NCBI GenBank assembly: GCA_948099385.1
Contig: CANUEZ040000204.1
Coordinates: 868,001 to 932,000 of the forward strand
Direction: 5' to 3'
Length of the DNA stretch: 64,000 bases
Source of the DNA: Fasciola hepatica
Lineage: Eukaryota > Platyhelminthes > Trematoda > Plagiorchiida > Fasciolidae
Positions 38,655 through 53,355 of this stretch are shown here, piece after piece. Position numbers and translations under genes: made by a program. The notes beneath the pieces were generated by a model. It was given only the letters and a program-made list of their open reading frames with translations. It made no database searches and had not been told where the DNA came from. Numbering within the stretch: the first letter of the stretch is position 1; each line of letters opens with the position of its first letter.

Positions 38655-41600
38655 TTGAACGCTCAACTGAGCATTGAAATCCATGGAAGCACTGTACAGC
38701 TGTTTCATCCTCTAAGGGACTCGACTCATCAGCAGTGCACATCGACCGAGCAACCACGGGCACTCCAACAACCGGTGAACCATTGTGAATCGAACAACTT
38801 AACAACACAAGGCCATCCGGGATGGCTCTCAACGCTTTGTTCAACATCTACACTACATGATATAGCACCCTTCCCAAACTCGCTTCAAATTTGAATGGTA
38901 AGAACCAGCTTCGCGCACACCGATCGACTCCTATGATGGATGAATTCTCTGTAGGGGCCTAAGTACAACCAACGCATTCCCAAATGAACAACCTACACAG
39001 CTTCCTTACTATGCATGCAATTGATTAGTAGTACGAGATGAGATCAGATTAGATTAGATTTGTATAATATGATTGATCATGCAGCTTGAACGCTCAACTG
39101 AGCATTGAAATCCATGGAAGCACTGTACAGCTGTTTCATCCTCTAAGGGACTCGACTCATCAGCAGTGCACATCGACCGAGCCCCCACGGGCACTCCAAC
39201 AACCGGTGAACCATTGTGAATCGATCAAATTACCAACACAGCGCGATCCGGGATGGCTATCAACGCTTTGTTCAACATCTACACTACATGATATAGCACC
39301 CTTCCCAAACTCGCTTCAAATTTGAATGGTAAGAACCAGCTTCGCGCACACCGATCCACTCCTATGATGGATGACTTCTCTGTAGGGGCCTAAGTACAAC
39401 CAACGCATTCCCAAATGAACAACCTTCACAGCTTCCTTACTATGCATGCAATTGATTAGTAGTACGAGATTAGATTAGATTAGATTAGATTTGTATAATA
39501 TGGTTGATCATGCAGCTTGAACGCTCAACTGAGCATTGAAATCCATGGAAGCACTGTACAGCTGTTTCATCCTCTAAGGGACTCGACTCATCAGCAGTGC
39601 ACATCGACCGACAAACACACGGGCACTACAACAACCGGTGAACCATTGTGAATCGAACAACTTAACAACACAAGGCTATCCGGGAGGGCTATCAACGCTT
39701 TGTTCAACATCTACACTACATGATATAGCACCCTTCCCAAACTCGCTTCAAATTTGAATGGTAAGAACCAGCTTCGCGCACACCGATCGACTCCTATGAT
39801 GGATGACTTCTCTGTAGGGGCCTAAGTACAACCAACTCATTCCCAAATGAACAACCTACACAGCTTCCTTACTATGCATGCAATTGATTAGTAGTACGAG
39901 ATTAGATTAGATTAGATTAGATTTGTATAATATGATTGATCATGCAACTTGAACGCTCAACTGAGCATTGAAATCCATGGAAGCACTGTACAGCTGTTTC
40001 ATCCTCTAAGGGACTCGACTCATCAGCAGTGCACATCGACCGAGCAACCACGGGCACTCCAACAACCGGTGAACCATTGTGAATCGAACAACTTAACAAC
40101 ACAAGGCCATCCGGGATGGCTCTCAACGCTTTGTTCAACATCTACACTACATGATATAGCACCCTTCCCAAACTCGCTTCAAATTTGAATGGTAAGAACC
40201 AGCTTCGCGCACACCGATCCACTCCTATGATGGATGATTTCTCTGTAGGGGCCTAAGTACAACCAACTCATTCCCGAATGAACAACCTACACAGCTTCCT
40301 TACTATGCACGCAATTGATTAGTAGTACGAGATTAGATCAGATTAGATTAGATTTGTATAATATGATTGATCATGCAGCTTGAACGCTCAATTGAGCATT
40401 GAAATCCATGGAAGCACTGTACAGCTGTTTCATCCTCTAAGGGACTCGACTCATCAGCAGTGCACATCGACCGAGCAACCACGGGCACTCCAACAACCGG
40501 TGAACCATTGTGAATCGAACAACTTAACAACACAAGGCCATCCGGGATGGCTCTCAACGCTTTGTTCAACATCTACACTACATGATATAGCACCCTTCCC
40601 AAACTCGCTTCAAATTTGAATGGTAAGAACCAGCTTCGCGCACACCGATCCACTCCTATGATGGATGACTTCTCTGTAGGGGCCTAAGTACAACCAACTC
40701 ATTCCCAAATGAACAACCTACACAGCTTCCTTACTATGCATGCAATTGATTAGTAGTACGAGATGAGATTAGATTAGATTAGATTTGTATAATATGATTG
40801 ATCATGCAGCTTGAACGCTCAACTGAGCATTGAAATCCATGGAAGCACTGTACAGCTGTTTCATCCTCTAAGGGACTCGACTCATCAGCAGTGCACATCG
40901 ACCGAACCCCCACGGGCACTCCAACAACCGGTGAACCATTGTGAATCGAACAACTTAACAACACAAGGCTATCCGGGATGGCTCTAAACGCTTTGTTCAA
41001 CATCTACACTACATGATATAGCACCCTTCCCAAACTCGCTTCAAATTTGAATGGTAAGAACCAGCTTCGCGCACACCGATCGACTCCTATGATGGATGAC
41101 TTCTCTGTAGGGGCCTAAGTACCACCAACGCATTCCCAAATGAACAACCTACACAGCTTCCTTACTATGCATGCAATTGATTAGTAGTACGAGATTAGAT
41201 TAGATTAGATTAGATTTGTATAATATGATTGATCATGCAGCTTGAACGCTCAACTGAGCATTGAAATCCATGGAAGCACTGTACAGCTGTTTCATCCTCT
41301 AAGGGACTCGACTCATCAGCAGTGCACATCGACCGAGCAACCACGAACCCTCCAACAACCGGTGAACCATTGTGAATCGAACAACTTAACAACACAAGGC
41401 TATCCGGGATGGCACTCAACGCTTTGTTCAACATCTACACTACATGATATAGCACCCTTCCCAAACTCGCTTCAAATTTGAATGGTAAGAACCATCTTCG
41501 CGCACACCGATCGACTCCTGTGATGGATGACTTCTCTGTAGGGGCCTAAGTACAACCAACTCATTCCCAAATGAACAACCTACACAGCTTCCTTACTATG

Positions 41601-42103
41601 CATGCAATTGATTAGTAGTACGAGATTAGATTAGATTAGATTAGATTTGTATAATATGATTGATCATGCAACTTGAACGCTCAACTGAGCATTGAAATCC
41701 ATGGAAGCACTGTACAGCTGTTTCATCCTCTGAGGGACTCGACTCATCAGCAGTGCACATCGACCGAGCAACCACGGGCACTCCAACAACCGGTGAACCA
41801 TTGTGAATCGAACAACTCAACAACACAAGGCTATCCGGGATGGCTCTCAACGCTTTGTTCAACATCTACACTACATTATATGGCACCGTTCCCAAACTCG
41901 CTTTAAATTTGAATGGTAAGAACCAGCTTCGCGCACACCGATCGACTCCTATGATGGATGACTTCTCTGTAGGGGCCTAAGTACAACCAACGCATTCCCA
42001 AATGAACAACCTACACAGCTTCCTTACTATGCATGCAATTGATTAGTAGTACGAGATTAGATTAGATTAGATTAGATTTGTATAATATGATTGATCATGC
42101 AGC
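38655..42103. repeat. Monomers M90-M97, mixed types
   Basis: Starts: 38,655, 39,086, 39,517, 39,949, 40,380, 40,811, 41,242, 41,673. M90, M93 and M94 share AGGCCATCC with GGCTCTCAACG. M91 is the rightmost monomer with the alternative two-state block (its version has ACAGCGCGATCC). M92 has the rare box ACAAACACACGGGCACTAC with one extra base (432-bp step) and CGGGAGGGC. M94 has TCAATTGAGC, and the sequence just before it has TATGCACGC. M95 has GACCGAACCC and GTACCACC. M96 has AGCAACCACGAACC and GGCACTCAACG. M97 has CTCTGAGGG and CAACTCAACAAC. Confidence 0.82.
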
Positions 42104-44268
42104 TTGAACGCTCAACTGAGCATTGAAATCCATGGAAGCACTGTACAGCTGTTTCATCCTTTAAGGGACTCGACTCATCAGCAGTGCACATCGAACGAAC
42201 CCCCACGGGCACTCCAACAACCGGTGAACCTTTGTGAATCGAACAACTTAACAACACAAGGCTATCCGGGATGGCTATCAACGCTTTGTTCAACATCTAC
42301 ACTACATGATATAGCACCCTTCCCAAACTCGCTTCAAATTTGAATGGTAAGAACCAGCTTCGCGCACACCGATCGACTCGTATGATGGATGACTTCTCTG
42401 TAGTGGCCTAAGTACAACCAACGCATTCCCAAATGAACAACCTACACAGCTTCCTTACTATGCATGCAATTGATTAGTAGTACGAGATTAGATCAGATTA
42501 GATTAGATTTGTATAATATGATTGATCATGCAGCTTGAACGCTGAACTGAGCATTGAAATCCATGGAAGCACTGTACAGCTGTTTCATCCTCTAAGGGAC
42601 TCGACTCATCAGCAGTGCACATCGACCGAGCCATCACGAACCCTCCAACAACCGGTGAACCATTGTGAATCGAACAACTTAACAACACAAGACTATCCGG
42701 GATGGCTATCAACGTTTTGTTCAACATCTACACTACCTTATATGGCACCGTTCCCAAACTCGCTTTAAATTTGAATGGTAAGAACCAGCTTCGCGCACAC
42801 CGATCGACTCCTATGATGGATGACTTCTCTGTAGGGGCCTAAGTACAACCAACGCATTCCCAAATGAACAACCTACACAGCTTCCTTACTATGCATGCAA
42901 TTGATTAGTAGTACGAGATTAGATTAAGTTAGATTAGATTAGATTTGTATAATATGATTGATCATGCAGCTTGAACGCTCAACTGAGCATTGAAATCCAT
43001 GGAAGCACTGTACAGCTGTTTCATCCTCTAAGGGACTCGACTCATCAGCAGTGCACAGCGACCGAGCCACCACGGGCACTCCAACAACCGGTGAACCATT
43101 GTGAATCGAACAACTTAACAACACAAGACTATCCGGGATGGCTATCAACGTTTTGTTCAACATCTACACTACATGATATAGCACCCTTCCCAAACTCGCT
43201 TTAAATTTGAATGGTAAGAACCAGCTTCGCGCACACCGATCGACTCCTATGATGGATGACTTCTCTGTAGGGGCCTAAGTACAACCAACGCATTCCCAAA
43301 TGAACAACCTACACAGCTTCCTTACTATGCATGCAATTGATTAGTAGTACGAGATTAGATTAGATTAGATTAGATTTGTATAATATGATTGATCATGCAG
43401 CTTGAACGCTCAACTGAGCATTGAAATCCATGGAAGCACTGTACAGCTGTTTCATCCTTTAAGGGACTCGACTCATCAGCAGTGCACATCGACCGAGCAA
43501 CCACGGGCACTCCAACAACCGGTGAACCATTGTGAATCGAACAACTTAACAACACAAGGCTATCCGGGATGGCTCTAAACGCTTTGTTCAACATCTACAC
43601 TACATGATATAGCACCCTTCCCAAACTCGCTTCAAATTTGAATGGTAAGAACCAGCTTCGCGCACACCGATCGACTCCTATGATGGATGACTTCTCTGTA
43701 GTGGCCTAAGTACAACCAACGCATTCCCAAATGAACAACCTACACAGCTTCCTTACTATGCATGCAATTGATTAGTAGTACGAGATTAGATTAGATTAGA
43801 TTAGATTTGTATAATATGATTGATCATGCAGCTTGAACGCTCAACTGAGCATTGAAATCCATGGAAGCACTGTACAGCTGTTTCATCCTCTAAGGGACTC
43901 GACTCATCAGCAGTGCACATCGACCGAGCCACCACGAACCCTCCAACAACCGGTGAACCATTGTGAATCGAACAACTTAACAACACAAGGCTATCCGGGA
44001 TGGCTCTCAACGCTTTGTTCAACATCTACAATACATGATATAGCACCGTTCCCAAACTCGCTTTAAATTTGAATGGTAAGAACCATCTTCGCGCACACCG
44101 ATCGACTCCTATGATGGATGACTTCTCTCTAGGGGCCTAAGTACAACCAACGCATTCCCAAATGAACAACCTACTCAGCTTCCTTACTATGCATGCAATT
44201 GATTAGTAGTACAAGATTAGATTAGATTAGATTAGATTAGATTTGTATAATATGATTGATCATGCAAC
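42104..44268. repeat. Monomers M98-M102, mixed types
   Basis: Starts: 42,104, 42,535, 42,971, 43,402, 43,833. M98 has ATCGAACGAACCC and CCTTTGTGAATC, shared only with the monomer at 46,434, ten monomers to the right. M99 has CGCTGAACTG, AGCCATCACGAACC and CTACCTTATATGG. M100 follows a 436-bp step and has CACAGCGACC. M101 has CCTTTAAGGG. M102 has TCTCTCTAGGGG and ends with CCTACTCAGC and GTACAAGATTAG, which lead into the next block. Confidence 0.82.
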
Positions 44269-46433
44269 TTGAACGCTCAACTGAGCATTGAAATCCATGG
44301 AAGCACTGTACAGCTGTTTCATCCTCTAAGGGACTCGACTCATCAGCAGTGCACATCGACCGAGCCCACTCGGACACTCCAACAACCGGTGAAACATTGT
44401 GAATCGAACAACTTAACAACACAAGGCCATCCGGGATGGCTCTCAACGCTTTGTTCAACATCTACAATACATGATATAGCACCGTTCCCAAACTCGCTTT
44501 AAATTTGAATGGTAAGAACCAGCTTCGCGCACACCGATCGACTCCTATGATGGATGACTTCTCTGTAGGGGCCTAAGTACAACCAACGCATTCCCAAATG
44601 AACAACCTACACAGCTTCCTTACTATGCATGCAATTGATTAGTAGTACGAGATTAGATTAGATTAGATTAGATTTGTATAATATGATTGATCATGCAGCT
44701 TGAACGCTCAACTGAGCATTGAAATCCATGGAAGCACTGTACAGCTGTTTCATCCTCTAAGGGACTCGACTCATCAGCAGTGCACATCGACCGAGCAACC
44801 ACGGGCACTCCAACAACCGGTGAACCATTGTGAATCGAACAACTTAACAACACAAGGCTATCCGGGATGGCTATCAACGCTTTGTTCAACATCTACACTA
44901 AATGATATAGCACCCTTCCCAAACTCGTTTCAAATTTGAATGGTAAGAACCAGCTTCGCGCACACCGATCGACTCCTATGATGGATGACTTCTCTGTAGG
45001 GGCCTAAGTACAACCAACGCATTCCCAAATGAACAACCTACACAGCTTCCTTACTATGCATGCAATTGATTAGTAGTACGAGATTAGATTAGATTAGATT
45101 AGATTAGATTTGTATAATATGATTGATCATGCAGCTTGAACGCTCAACTGAGCATTGAAATCCATGGAAGCACTGTACAGCTGTTTCATCCTCTAAGGGA
45201 CTCGACTCATCAGCAGTGCACATCGACCGAGCAACCACGGGCACTCCAACAACCGGTGAACCATTGTGAATCGAACAACTTAACAACACAAGGCTATCCG
45301 GGATGGCTCTCAACGCTTTGTTCAACATCTACACTACATGATATAGCACCGTTCCCAAACTCGCTTCAAATTTGAATGGTGAGAACCAGCTTCGCGCACA
45401 CCGATCGACTCCTATGATGGATGACTTCTCTGTAGGGGCCTAAGTACAACCAACGCATTCCCAAATGAACAACCTACTCAGCTTCCTTACTATGCATGCA
45501 ATTGATTAGTAGTACAAGATTAGATTAGATTAGATTAGATTAGATTTGTATAATATGATTGATCATGCAACTTGAACGCTCAACTGAGCATTGAAATCCA
45601 TGGAAGCACTGTACAGCTGTTTCATCCTCTAAGGGACTCGACTCATCAGCAGTGCACATCGACCGAGCCCACTCGGACACTCCAACAACCGGTGAAACAT
45701 TGTGAATCGAACAACTTAACAACACAAGGCCATCCGGGATGGCTCTCAACGCTTTGTTCAACATCTACAATACATGATATAGCACCCGTCCCAAACTCGC
45801 TTTAAATTTGAATGGTAAGAACCAGCTTCGCGCACACCGATCGACTCCTATGATGGATGACTTCTCTGTAGGGGCCTAAGTACAACCAACGCATTCCCAA
45901 ATGAACAACCTACACAGCTTCCTTACTATGCATGCAATTGATTAGTAGTACGAGATTAGATTAGATTAGATTAGATTTGTATAATATGATTGATCATGCA
46001 ACTTGAACGCTCAACTGAGCATTGAAATCCATGGAAGCACTGTACAGCTGTTTCATCTTCTAAGGGACTCGACTCATCAGCAGTGCACAGCGACCGAGCA
46101 ACCACGGGCACTCCAACAACCGGTGAACCATTGTGAATCGAACAACTTAACAACACAAGGCTATCCGGGATGGCTATCAACGCTTTGTTCAACATCTACA
46201 CTACATGATATAGCACCCTTCCCAAACTCGCTTCAAATTTGAATGGTAAGAACCAGCTTCGCGCACACCGATCCACTCCTATGATGGATGATTTCTCTGT
46301 AGGGGCCTAAGTACAACCAACGCATTCCCAAATGAACAACCTACACAGCTTCCTTACTATGCATGCAATTGATTAGTAGTACGAGATTAGATTAGATTAG
46401 ATTAGATTTGTATAATATGATTGATCATGCAGC
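44269..46433. repeat. Trimer-spaced duplication (M103 and M106) with flanks, plus M104, M105, M107
   Basis: Monomers at 44,269 and 45,572 (offset 1,303 bp, three monomers including two extra GATTA units) share AGCCCACTCGGACA, GTGAAACATTG, AGGCCATCC and CTACAATACATG. Both are preceded by CCTACTCAGC and GTACAAGATTAG. The second has CACCCGTCCC. Monomers at 45,136 and 46,434 share GGTGAGAACC. M104 (44,700) has CTAAATGATAT and CTCGTTTCAAA. M107 (46,003) has CATCTTCTAAGG and CACAGCGACC. The duplication is clearest over M103/M106 and weaker beyond. Confidence 0.78.
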
Positions 46434-49400
46434 TTGAACGCTCAACTGAGCATTGAAATCCATGGAAGCACTGTACAGCTGTTTCATCCTCTAAGGGACT
46501 CGACTCATCAGCAGTGCACATCGAACGAACCCCCACGGGCACTCCAACAACCGGTGAACCTTTGTGAATCGAACAACTTAACAACACAAGGCTATCCGGG
46601 ATGGCTATCAACGCTTTGTTCAACATCTACACTACATGATATAGCACCCTTCCCAAACTCGCTTCAAATTTGAATGGTGAGAACCAGCTTCGCGCACACC
46701 GATCGACTCCTATGATGGATGACTTCTCTGTAGGGGCCTAAGTACAACCAACGCATTCCCAAATGAACAACCTACACAGCTTCCTTACTATGCATGCAAT
46801 TGATTAGTAGTACGAGATTAGATTAGATTAGATTAGATTTGTATAATATGATTGATCATGCAGCTTGAACGCTCAACTGAGCATTGAAATCCATGGAAGC
46901 ACTGTACAGCTGTTTCATCCTTTAAGGGACTCGACTCATCAGCAGTGCACATCGACCGAGCCCCCACGGGCACTCCAACAACCGGTGAACCATTGTGAAT
47001 CGAACAACTTAACAACACAAGGCTATCCGGGATGGCTCTAAACGCTTTGTTCAACATCTACACTACATGATATAGCACCCTTCCCAAACTCGCTTCAAAT
47101 TTGAATGGTAAGAACCAGCTTCGCGCACACCGATCGAATCCTGTGATGGATGACTTCTCTGTAGTGGCCTAAGTACAACCAACGCATTCCCAAATGAACA
47201 ACCTACACAGCTTCCTTACTATGCATGCAATTGATTAGTAGTACGAGATTAGATTAGATTAGATTAGATTTGTATAATATGATTGATCATGCAGCTTGAA
47301 CGCTCAACTGAGCATTGAAATCCATGGAAGCACTGTACAGCTGTTTCATCCTCTTAGGGACTCGACTCATCAGCAGTGCACATCGACCGACAAACACACG
47401 GGCACTACAACAACCGGTGAACCATTGTGAATCGAACAACTTAACAACACAAGGCTATCCGGGATGGCTCTAAACGCTTTGTTCAACATCTACACTACAT
47501 GATATAGCACCCTTCCCAAACTCGCTTCAAATTTGAATGGTAAGAACCAGCTTCGCGCACACCGATCGACTCCTATGATGGATGACTTCTCTGTAGGGGC
47601 CTAAGTACAACCAACGCATTCCCAAATGAACAACCTACACAGCTTCCTTACTATGCATGCAATTGATTAGTAGTACGAGATTAGATTAGATTAGATTAGA
47701 TTAGATTTGTATAATATGATTGATCATGCAACTTGAACGCTCAACTGAGCATTGAAATCCATGGAAGCACTGTACAGCTGTTTCATCCTCTAAGGGACTC
47801 GACTCATCAGCAGTGCACATCGACCGAGCCCCCTCGGACACTCCAACAACCGGTGAAACATTGTGAATCGAACAACTTAACAACACAAGGCCATCCGGGA
47901 TGGCTCTCAACGCTTTGTTCAACATCTACACTACATGATATAGCACCGTTCCCAAACTCGCTTTAAATTTGAATGGTAAGAACCAGCTTCGCGCACACCG
48001 ATCGACTCCCATGATGGATGACTTCTCTGTAGTGGCCTAAGTACAACCAACGCATTCCCAAATGAACAACCTACACAGCTTCCTTACTATGCATGCAATT
48101 GATTAGTAGTACGAGATTAGATTAGATTAGATTAGATTTGTATAATATGATTGATCATGCAACTTGAACGCTCAACTGAGCATTGAAATCCATGGAAGCA
48201 CTGTACAGCTGTTTCATCTTCTAAGGGACTCGACTCATCAGCAGTGCAAATCGACCGAGCCCCCTCGGACACTCCAACAACCGGTGAAACATTGTGAATC
48301 GAACAACTAAACAACACAAGGCCATCCGGGATGGCTCTCAACGCTTTGTTCAACATCTAAACTACATGATATAGCACCCTTCCCAAACTCGCTTTAATAT
48401 TTGAATGGTAAGAACCAGCTTCGCGCACACCGATCGACTCCTATGATGGATGACTTCTCTGTAGGGGCCTAAGTACAACCAACGCATTCCCAAATGAACA
48501 ACCTACACAGCTTCCTTACTATGCATGCAATTGATTAGTAGTACGAGATTAGATTAGATTAGATTAGATTAGATTTGTATAATATGATTGATCATGCAGC
48601 TTGAACGCTCAACTGAGCATTGAAATCCATGGAAGCACTGTACAGCTGTTTCATTCTCTAAGGGACTCGACTCATCAGCAGTGCACATCGACCGAGCCCC
48701 CACGGGCACTCCAACAACCGGTGAACCATTGTGAATCGAACAACTTAACAACACAAGACTATCCGGGATGGCTCTCAACGCTTTGTTCAACATCTACACT
48801 ACATGATATAGCACCCTTCCCAAACTCGCTTCAAATTTGAATGGCAAGAACCAGCTTCGCGCACACCGATCGACTCCTATGATGGATGAATTCTCTGTAG
48901 GGGCCTAAGTACAACCAACGCATTCCCAAATGAACAACCTACACAGCTTCTTTACTATGCATGCAATTGATTAGTAGTACGAGATTAGATTAGATTAGAT
49001 TAGATTAGATTTGTATAATATGATTGATCATGCAACTTGAACGCTCAACTGAGCATTGAAATCCATGGAAGCACTGTACAGCTGTTTCATCCTCTAAGGG
49101 ACTCGACTCATCAGCAGTGCACATCGACCGAGCCCCCTCGGACACTCCAACAACCGGTGAACCATTGTGAATCGAACAACTTAACAACACAAGGCTATCC
49201 GGGATGGCTCTCAACGCTTTGTTCAACATCTACACTACATGATATAGCACCGTTCCCAAACTCGCTTCAAATTTGAATGGTAAGAACCAGCTTCGCGCAC
49301 ACCGATCCACTCCTATGATGGATGACTTCTCTGTAGGGGCCTAAGTACAACCAACGCATTCCCAAATGAACAACCTACACAGCTTCCTTACTATGCATGC

Positions 49401-50761
49401 AATTGATTAGTAGTACGAGATTAGATTAGATTAGATTAGATTTGTATAATATGATTGATCATGCAACTTGAACGCTCAACTGAGCATTGAAATCCATGGA
49501 AGCACTGTACAGCTGTTTCATCTTCTAAGGGACTCGACTCATCAGCAGTGCACGTCGACCGACAATTACACGGGCACTCCAACAACCGGTGAAACATTGT
49601 GAATCGAACAACTTAACAACACAAGGCTATCCGGGATGGCTCTAAACGCTTTGTTCAACATCTACACTAAATGATATAGCACCCTTCCCAAACTCGCTTT
49701 AAATTGAACGGTAAGAACCAGCTTCGCGCACACCGATCGACTCCTGTGATGGATGACTTCTCTGTAGGGGCCTAAGTACAACCAACGCATTCCCAAATGA
49801 ACAACCTACACAGCTTCCTTACTATGCATGCAATTGATTAGTACTACGAGATTAGATTAGATTAGATTAGATTTGTATAATATGATTGATCATGCAGCTT
49901 GAACGCTCAACTGAGCATTGAAATCCATGGAAGCACTGTACAGCTGTTTCATTCTCTAAGGGACTCGACTCATCAGCAGTGCACATCGACCGAGCCCCCA
50001 CGAACCCTCCAACAACCGGTGAACCATTGTGAATCGAACAACTTAACAACACAAGGCTATCCGGGATGGCTCTCAACGCTTTGTTCAACATCTACACTAC
50101 ATGATATAGTACCCTTCCCAAACTCGCTTCAAATTTGAATGGCAAGAACCAGCTTCGCGCACACCGATCGACTCCTATGATGGATGACTTCTCTGTAGGG
50201 GCCTAAGTACAACCAACGCATTCCCAAATGAACAACCTACACAGCTTCCTTACTATGCATGCAATTGATTAGTAGTACGAGATTAGATCAGATTAGATTA
50301 GATTTGTATAATATGATTGATCATGCAGCTTGAACGCTCAACTGAGCATTGAAATCCATGGAAGCACTGTACAGCTGTTTCATCCTCTTAGGGACTCGAC
50401 TCATCAGCAGTGCACATCGACCGAGCCTCCCACGGGCACTCCAACAACCGGTGAACCATTGTGAATCGAACAACTTAACAACACAAGGCTATCCGGGATG
50501 GCTCTCAACGCTTTGTTCAACATCTACACTACATGATATAGCACCGTTCCCAAACTCGCTTCAAATTTGAATGGTAAGAACCAGCTTCGCGCACACCGAT
50601 CGACTCCTATGATGGATGACTTCTCTGTAGGGGCCTAAGTACAACCAACGCATTCCCAAATGAACAACCTACACAGCTTCCCTACTATGCATGCAATTGA
50701 TTAGTAGTACGAGATTAGATCAGATTAGATTAGATTTGTATAATATGATTGATCATGCAGC
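46434..50761. repeat. Monomers M108-M117, mixed types
   Basis: Starts: 46,434, 46,865, 47,296, 47,733, 48,164, 48,601, 49,037, 49,468, 49,899, 50,330. M110 has CCTCTTAGGG (first of the CTTAGGG class, seen only from here rightward) and the rare ACAAACACACGGGCACTAC box shared with 39,517. M112 has TTTAATATTTGAATGG (one extra base). M113 and M116 share TTCATTCTCTAAGG and ATGGCAAGAACC, three monomers apart. M115 has CACGTCGACCGACAATTACAC, shared only with 62,870, and one lost T at the palindrome. M117 has an extra base in the box (AGCCTCCCACGGG). Confidence 0.82.
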
Positions 50762-53355
50762 TTGAACGCTCAACTGAGCATTGAAATCCATGGAAGCACT
50801 GTACAGCTGTTTCATCCTCTTAGGGACTCGACTCATCAGCAGTGCACATCGACCGAGCCACCACGGGCACTACAACAACCGGTGAACCATTGTGAATCGA
50901 TCAAATTAACAACACAAGGCTATCCGGGATGGCTCTCAACGCTTTGTTCAACATCTACACTACATGATATAGCACCCTTCCCAAACTCGCTTTAAATTGA
51001 ACGGTAAGAACCAGCTTCGCGCACACCGATCGACTCCTGTGATGGATGACTTCTCTGTAGGGGCCTAAGTACAACCAACGCATTCCCAAATGAACAACCT
51101 ACACAGCTTCCTTACTATGCATGCAATTGATTAGTAGTACGAGATTAGATTAGATTAGATTAGATTAGATTTGTATAATATGATTGATCATGCAGCTTGA
51201 ACGCTCAACTGAGCATTGAAATCCATGGAAGCACTGTACAGCTGTTTCATCCTCTAAGGGACTCGACTCATCAGCAGTGCACATCGACCGAGGCCCCACG
51301 GACACTCCAACAACCGGTGAACAATTTTGAATGGATCAAATTAACAACACAAGGCTATCCGGGATGGCTATCAACGCTTTGTTCAACATCTACACTACAT
51401 GATATAGCACCCTTCCCAAACTCGCTTTAAATTTGAATGGTAAGAACCAGCTTCGCGCACACCGATCCACTCCTATGATGGATGACTTCTCTGTAGGGGC
51501 CTAAGTACAACCAACGCATTCCCAAATGAACAACCTACACAGCTTCCTTACTATGCATGCAATTGATTAGTACTACGAGATTAGATTAGATTAGATTAGA
51601 TTTGTATAATATGATTGATCATGCAGCTTGAACGCTCAACTGAGCATTGAAATCCATGGAAGCACTGTACAGCTGTTTCATCCTCTGAGGGACTCGACTC
51701 ATCAGCAGTGCACATCGACCGAGCCACCACGGACACTCCAACAACCGCTGAACCATTGTGAATCGAACAACTTAACAACACAAGGCTATCCGGGATGGCT
51801 ATCAACGCTTTGTTCAACATCTACACTACATGATATAGCACCCTTCCCAAACTCGCTTCAAATTTGAATGGTAAGAACCAGCTTCGCGCACACCGATCGA
51901 CTCCTATGATGGATGAATTCTCTGTAAGGGCCTAAGTACAACCAACGCATTCCCAAATGAACAACCTACACAGCTTCCCTACTATGCATGCAATTGATTA
52001 GTAGTACGAGATTAGATCAGATTAGATTAGATTTGTATAATATGATTGATCATGCAGCTTGAACGCTCAACTGAGCATTGAAATCCATGGAAGCACTGTA
52101 CAGCTGTTTCATCCTCTTAGGGACTCGACTCATCAGCAGTGCACATCGACCGAGCCACCACGGGCACTACAACAACCGGTGAACCATTGTGAATCGATCA
52201 AATTAACAACACAAGGCTATCCGGGATGGCTCTCAACGCTTTGTTCAACATCTACACTACATGATATAGCACCCTTCCCAAACTCGCTTTAAATTGAACG
52301 GTAAGAACCAGCTTCGCGCACACCGATCGACTCCTGTGATGGATGACTTCTCTGTAGGGGCCTAAGTACAACCAACGCATTCCCAAATGAACAACCTACA
52401 CAGCTTCCTTACTATGCATGCAATTGATTAGTAGTACGAGATTAGATTAGATTAGATTAGATTAGATTTGTATAATATGATTGATCATGCAGCTTGAACG
52501 CTCAACTGAGCATTGAAATCCATGGAAGCACTGTACAGCTGTTTCATCCTCTAAGGGACTCGACTCATCAGCAGTGCACATCGACCGAGGCCCCACGGAC
52601 ACTCCAACAACCGGTGAACAATTTTGAATGGATCAAATTAACAACACAAGGCTATCCGGGATGGCTATCAACGCTTTGTTCAACATCTACACTACATGAT
52701 ATAGCACCCTTCCCAAACTCGCTTTAAATTTGAATGGTAAGAACCAGCTTCGCGCACACCGATCCACTCCTATGATGGATGACTTCTCTGTAGGGGCCTA
52801 AGTACAACCAACGCATTCCCAAATGAACAACCTACACAGCTTCCTTACTATGCATGCAATTGATTAGTACTACGAGATTAGATTAGATTAGATTAGATTT
52901 GTATAATATGATTGATCATGCAGCTTGAACGCTCAACTGAGCATTGAAATCCATGGAAGCACTGTACAGCTGTTTCATCCTCTGAGGGACTCGACTCATC
53001 AGCAGTGCACATCGACCGAGCCACCACGGACACTCCAACAACCGCTGAACCATTGTGAATCGAACAACTTAACAACACAAGGCTATCCGGGATGGCTATC
53101 AACGCTTTGTTCAACATCTACACTACATGATATAGCACCCTTCCCAAACTCGCTTCAAATTTGAATGGTAAGAACCAGCTTCGCGCACACCGATCGACTC
53201 CTATGATGGATGAATTCTCTGTAAGGGCCTAAGTACAACCAACGCATTCACAAATGAACAACCTACACAGCTTCCTTACTATGCATGCAATTGATTAGTA
53301 GTACGAGATTAGATCAGATTAGATTAGATTTGTATAATATGATTGATCATGCAGC
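50762..53355. repeat. Trimer higher-order repeat, two near-identical copies (M118-M120, M121-M123)
   Basis: Copies start at 50,762 and 52,059, an offset of 1,297 bp. First monomer: GGCACTACAAC, ATCAAATTAACAAC and TTTAAATTGAACGG (one T lost), then CCTGTGATGG. Second: GAGGCCCCACGGACA and GAACAATTTTGAATGG, ending in GTACTACGAG. Third: CTCTGAGGG, AACCGCTGAACC, ATGAATTCTC and GTAAGGGCC. The copies look identical until the end of the third monomer, where CATTCCC and CTTCCCTAC become CATTCAC and CTTCCTTAC. The third monomer of copy 2 (52,925) also opens the hexamer block. Confidence 0.9.
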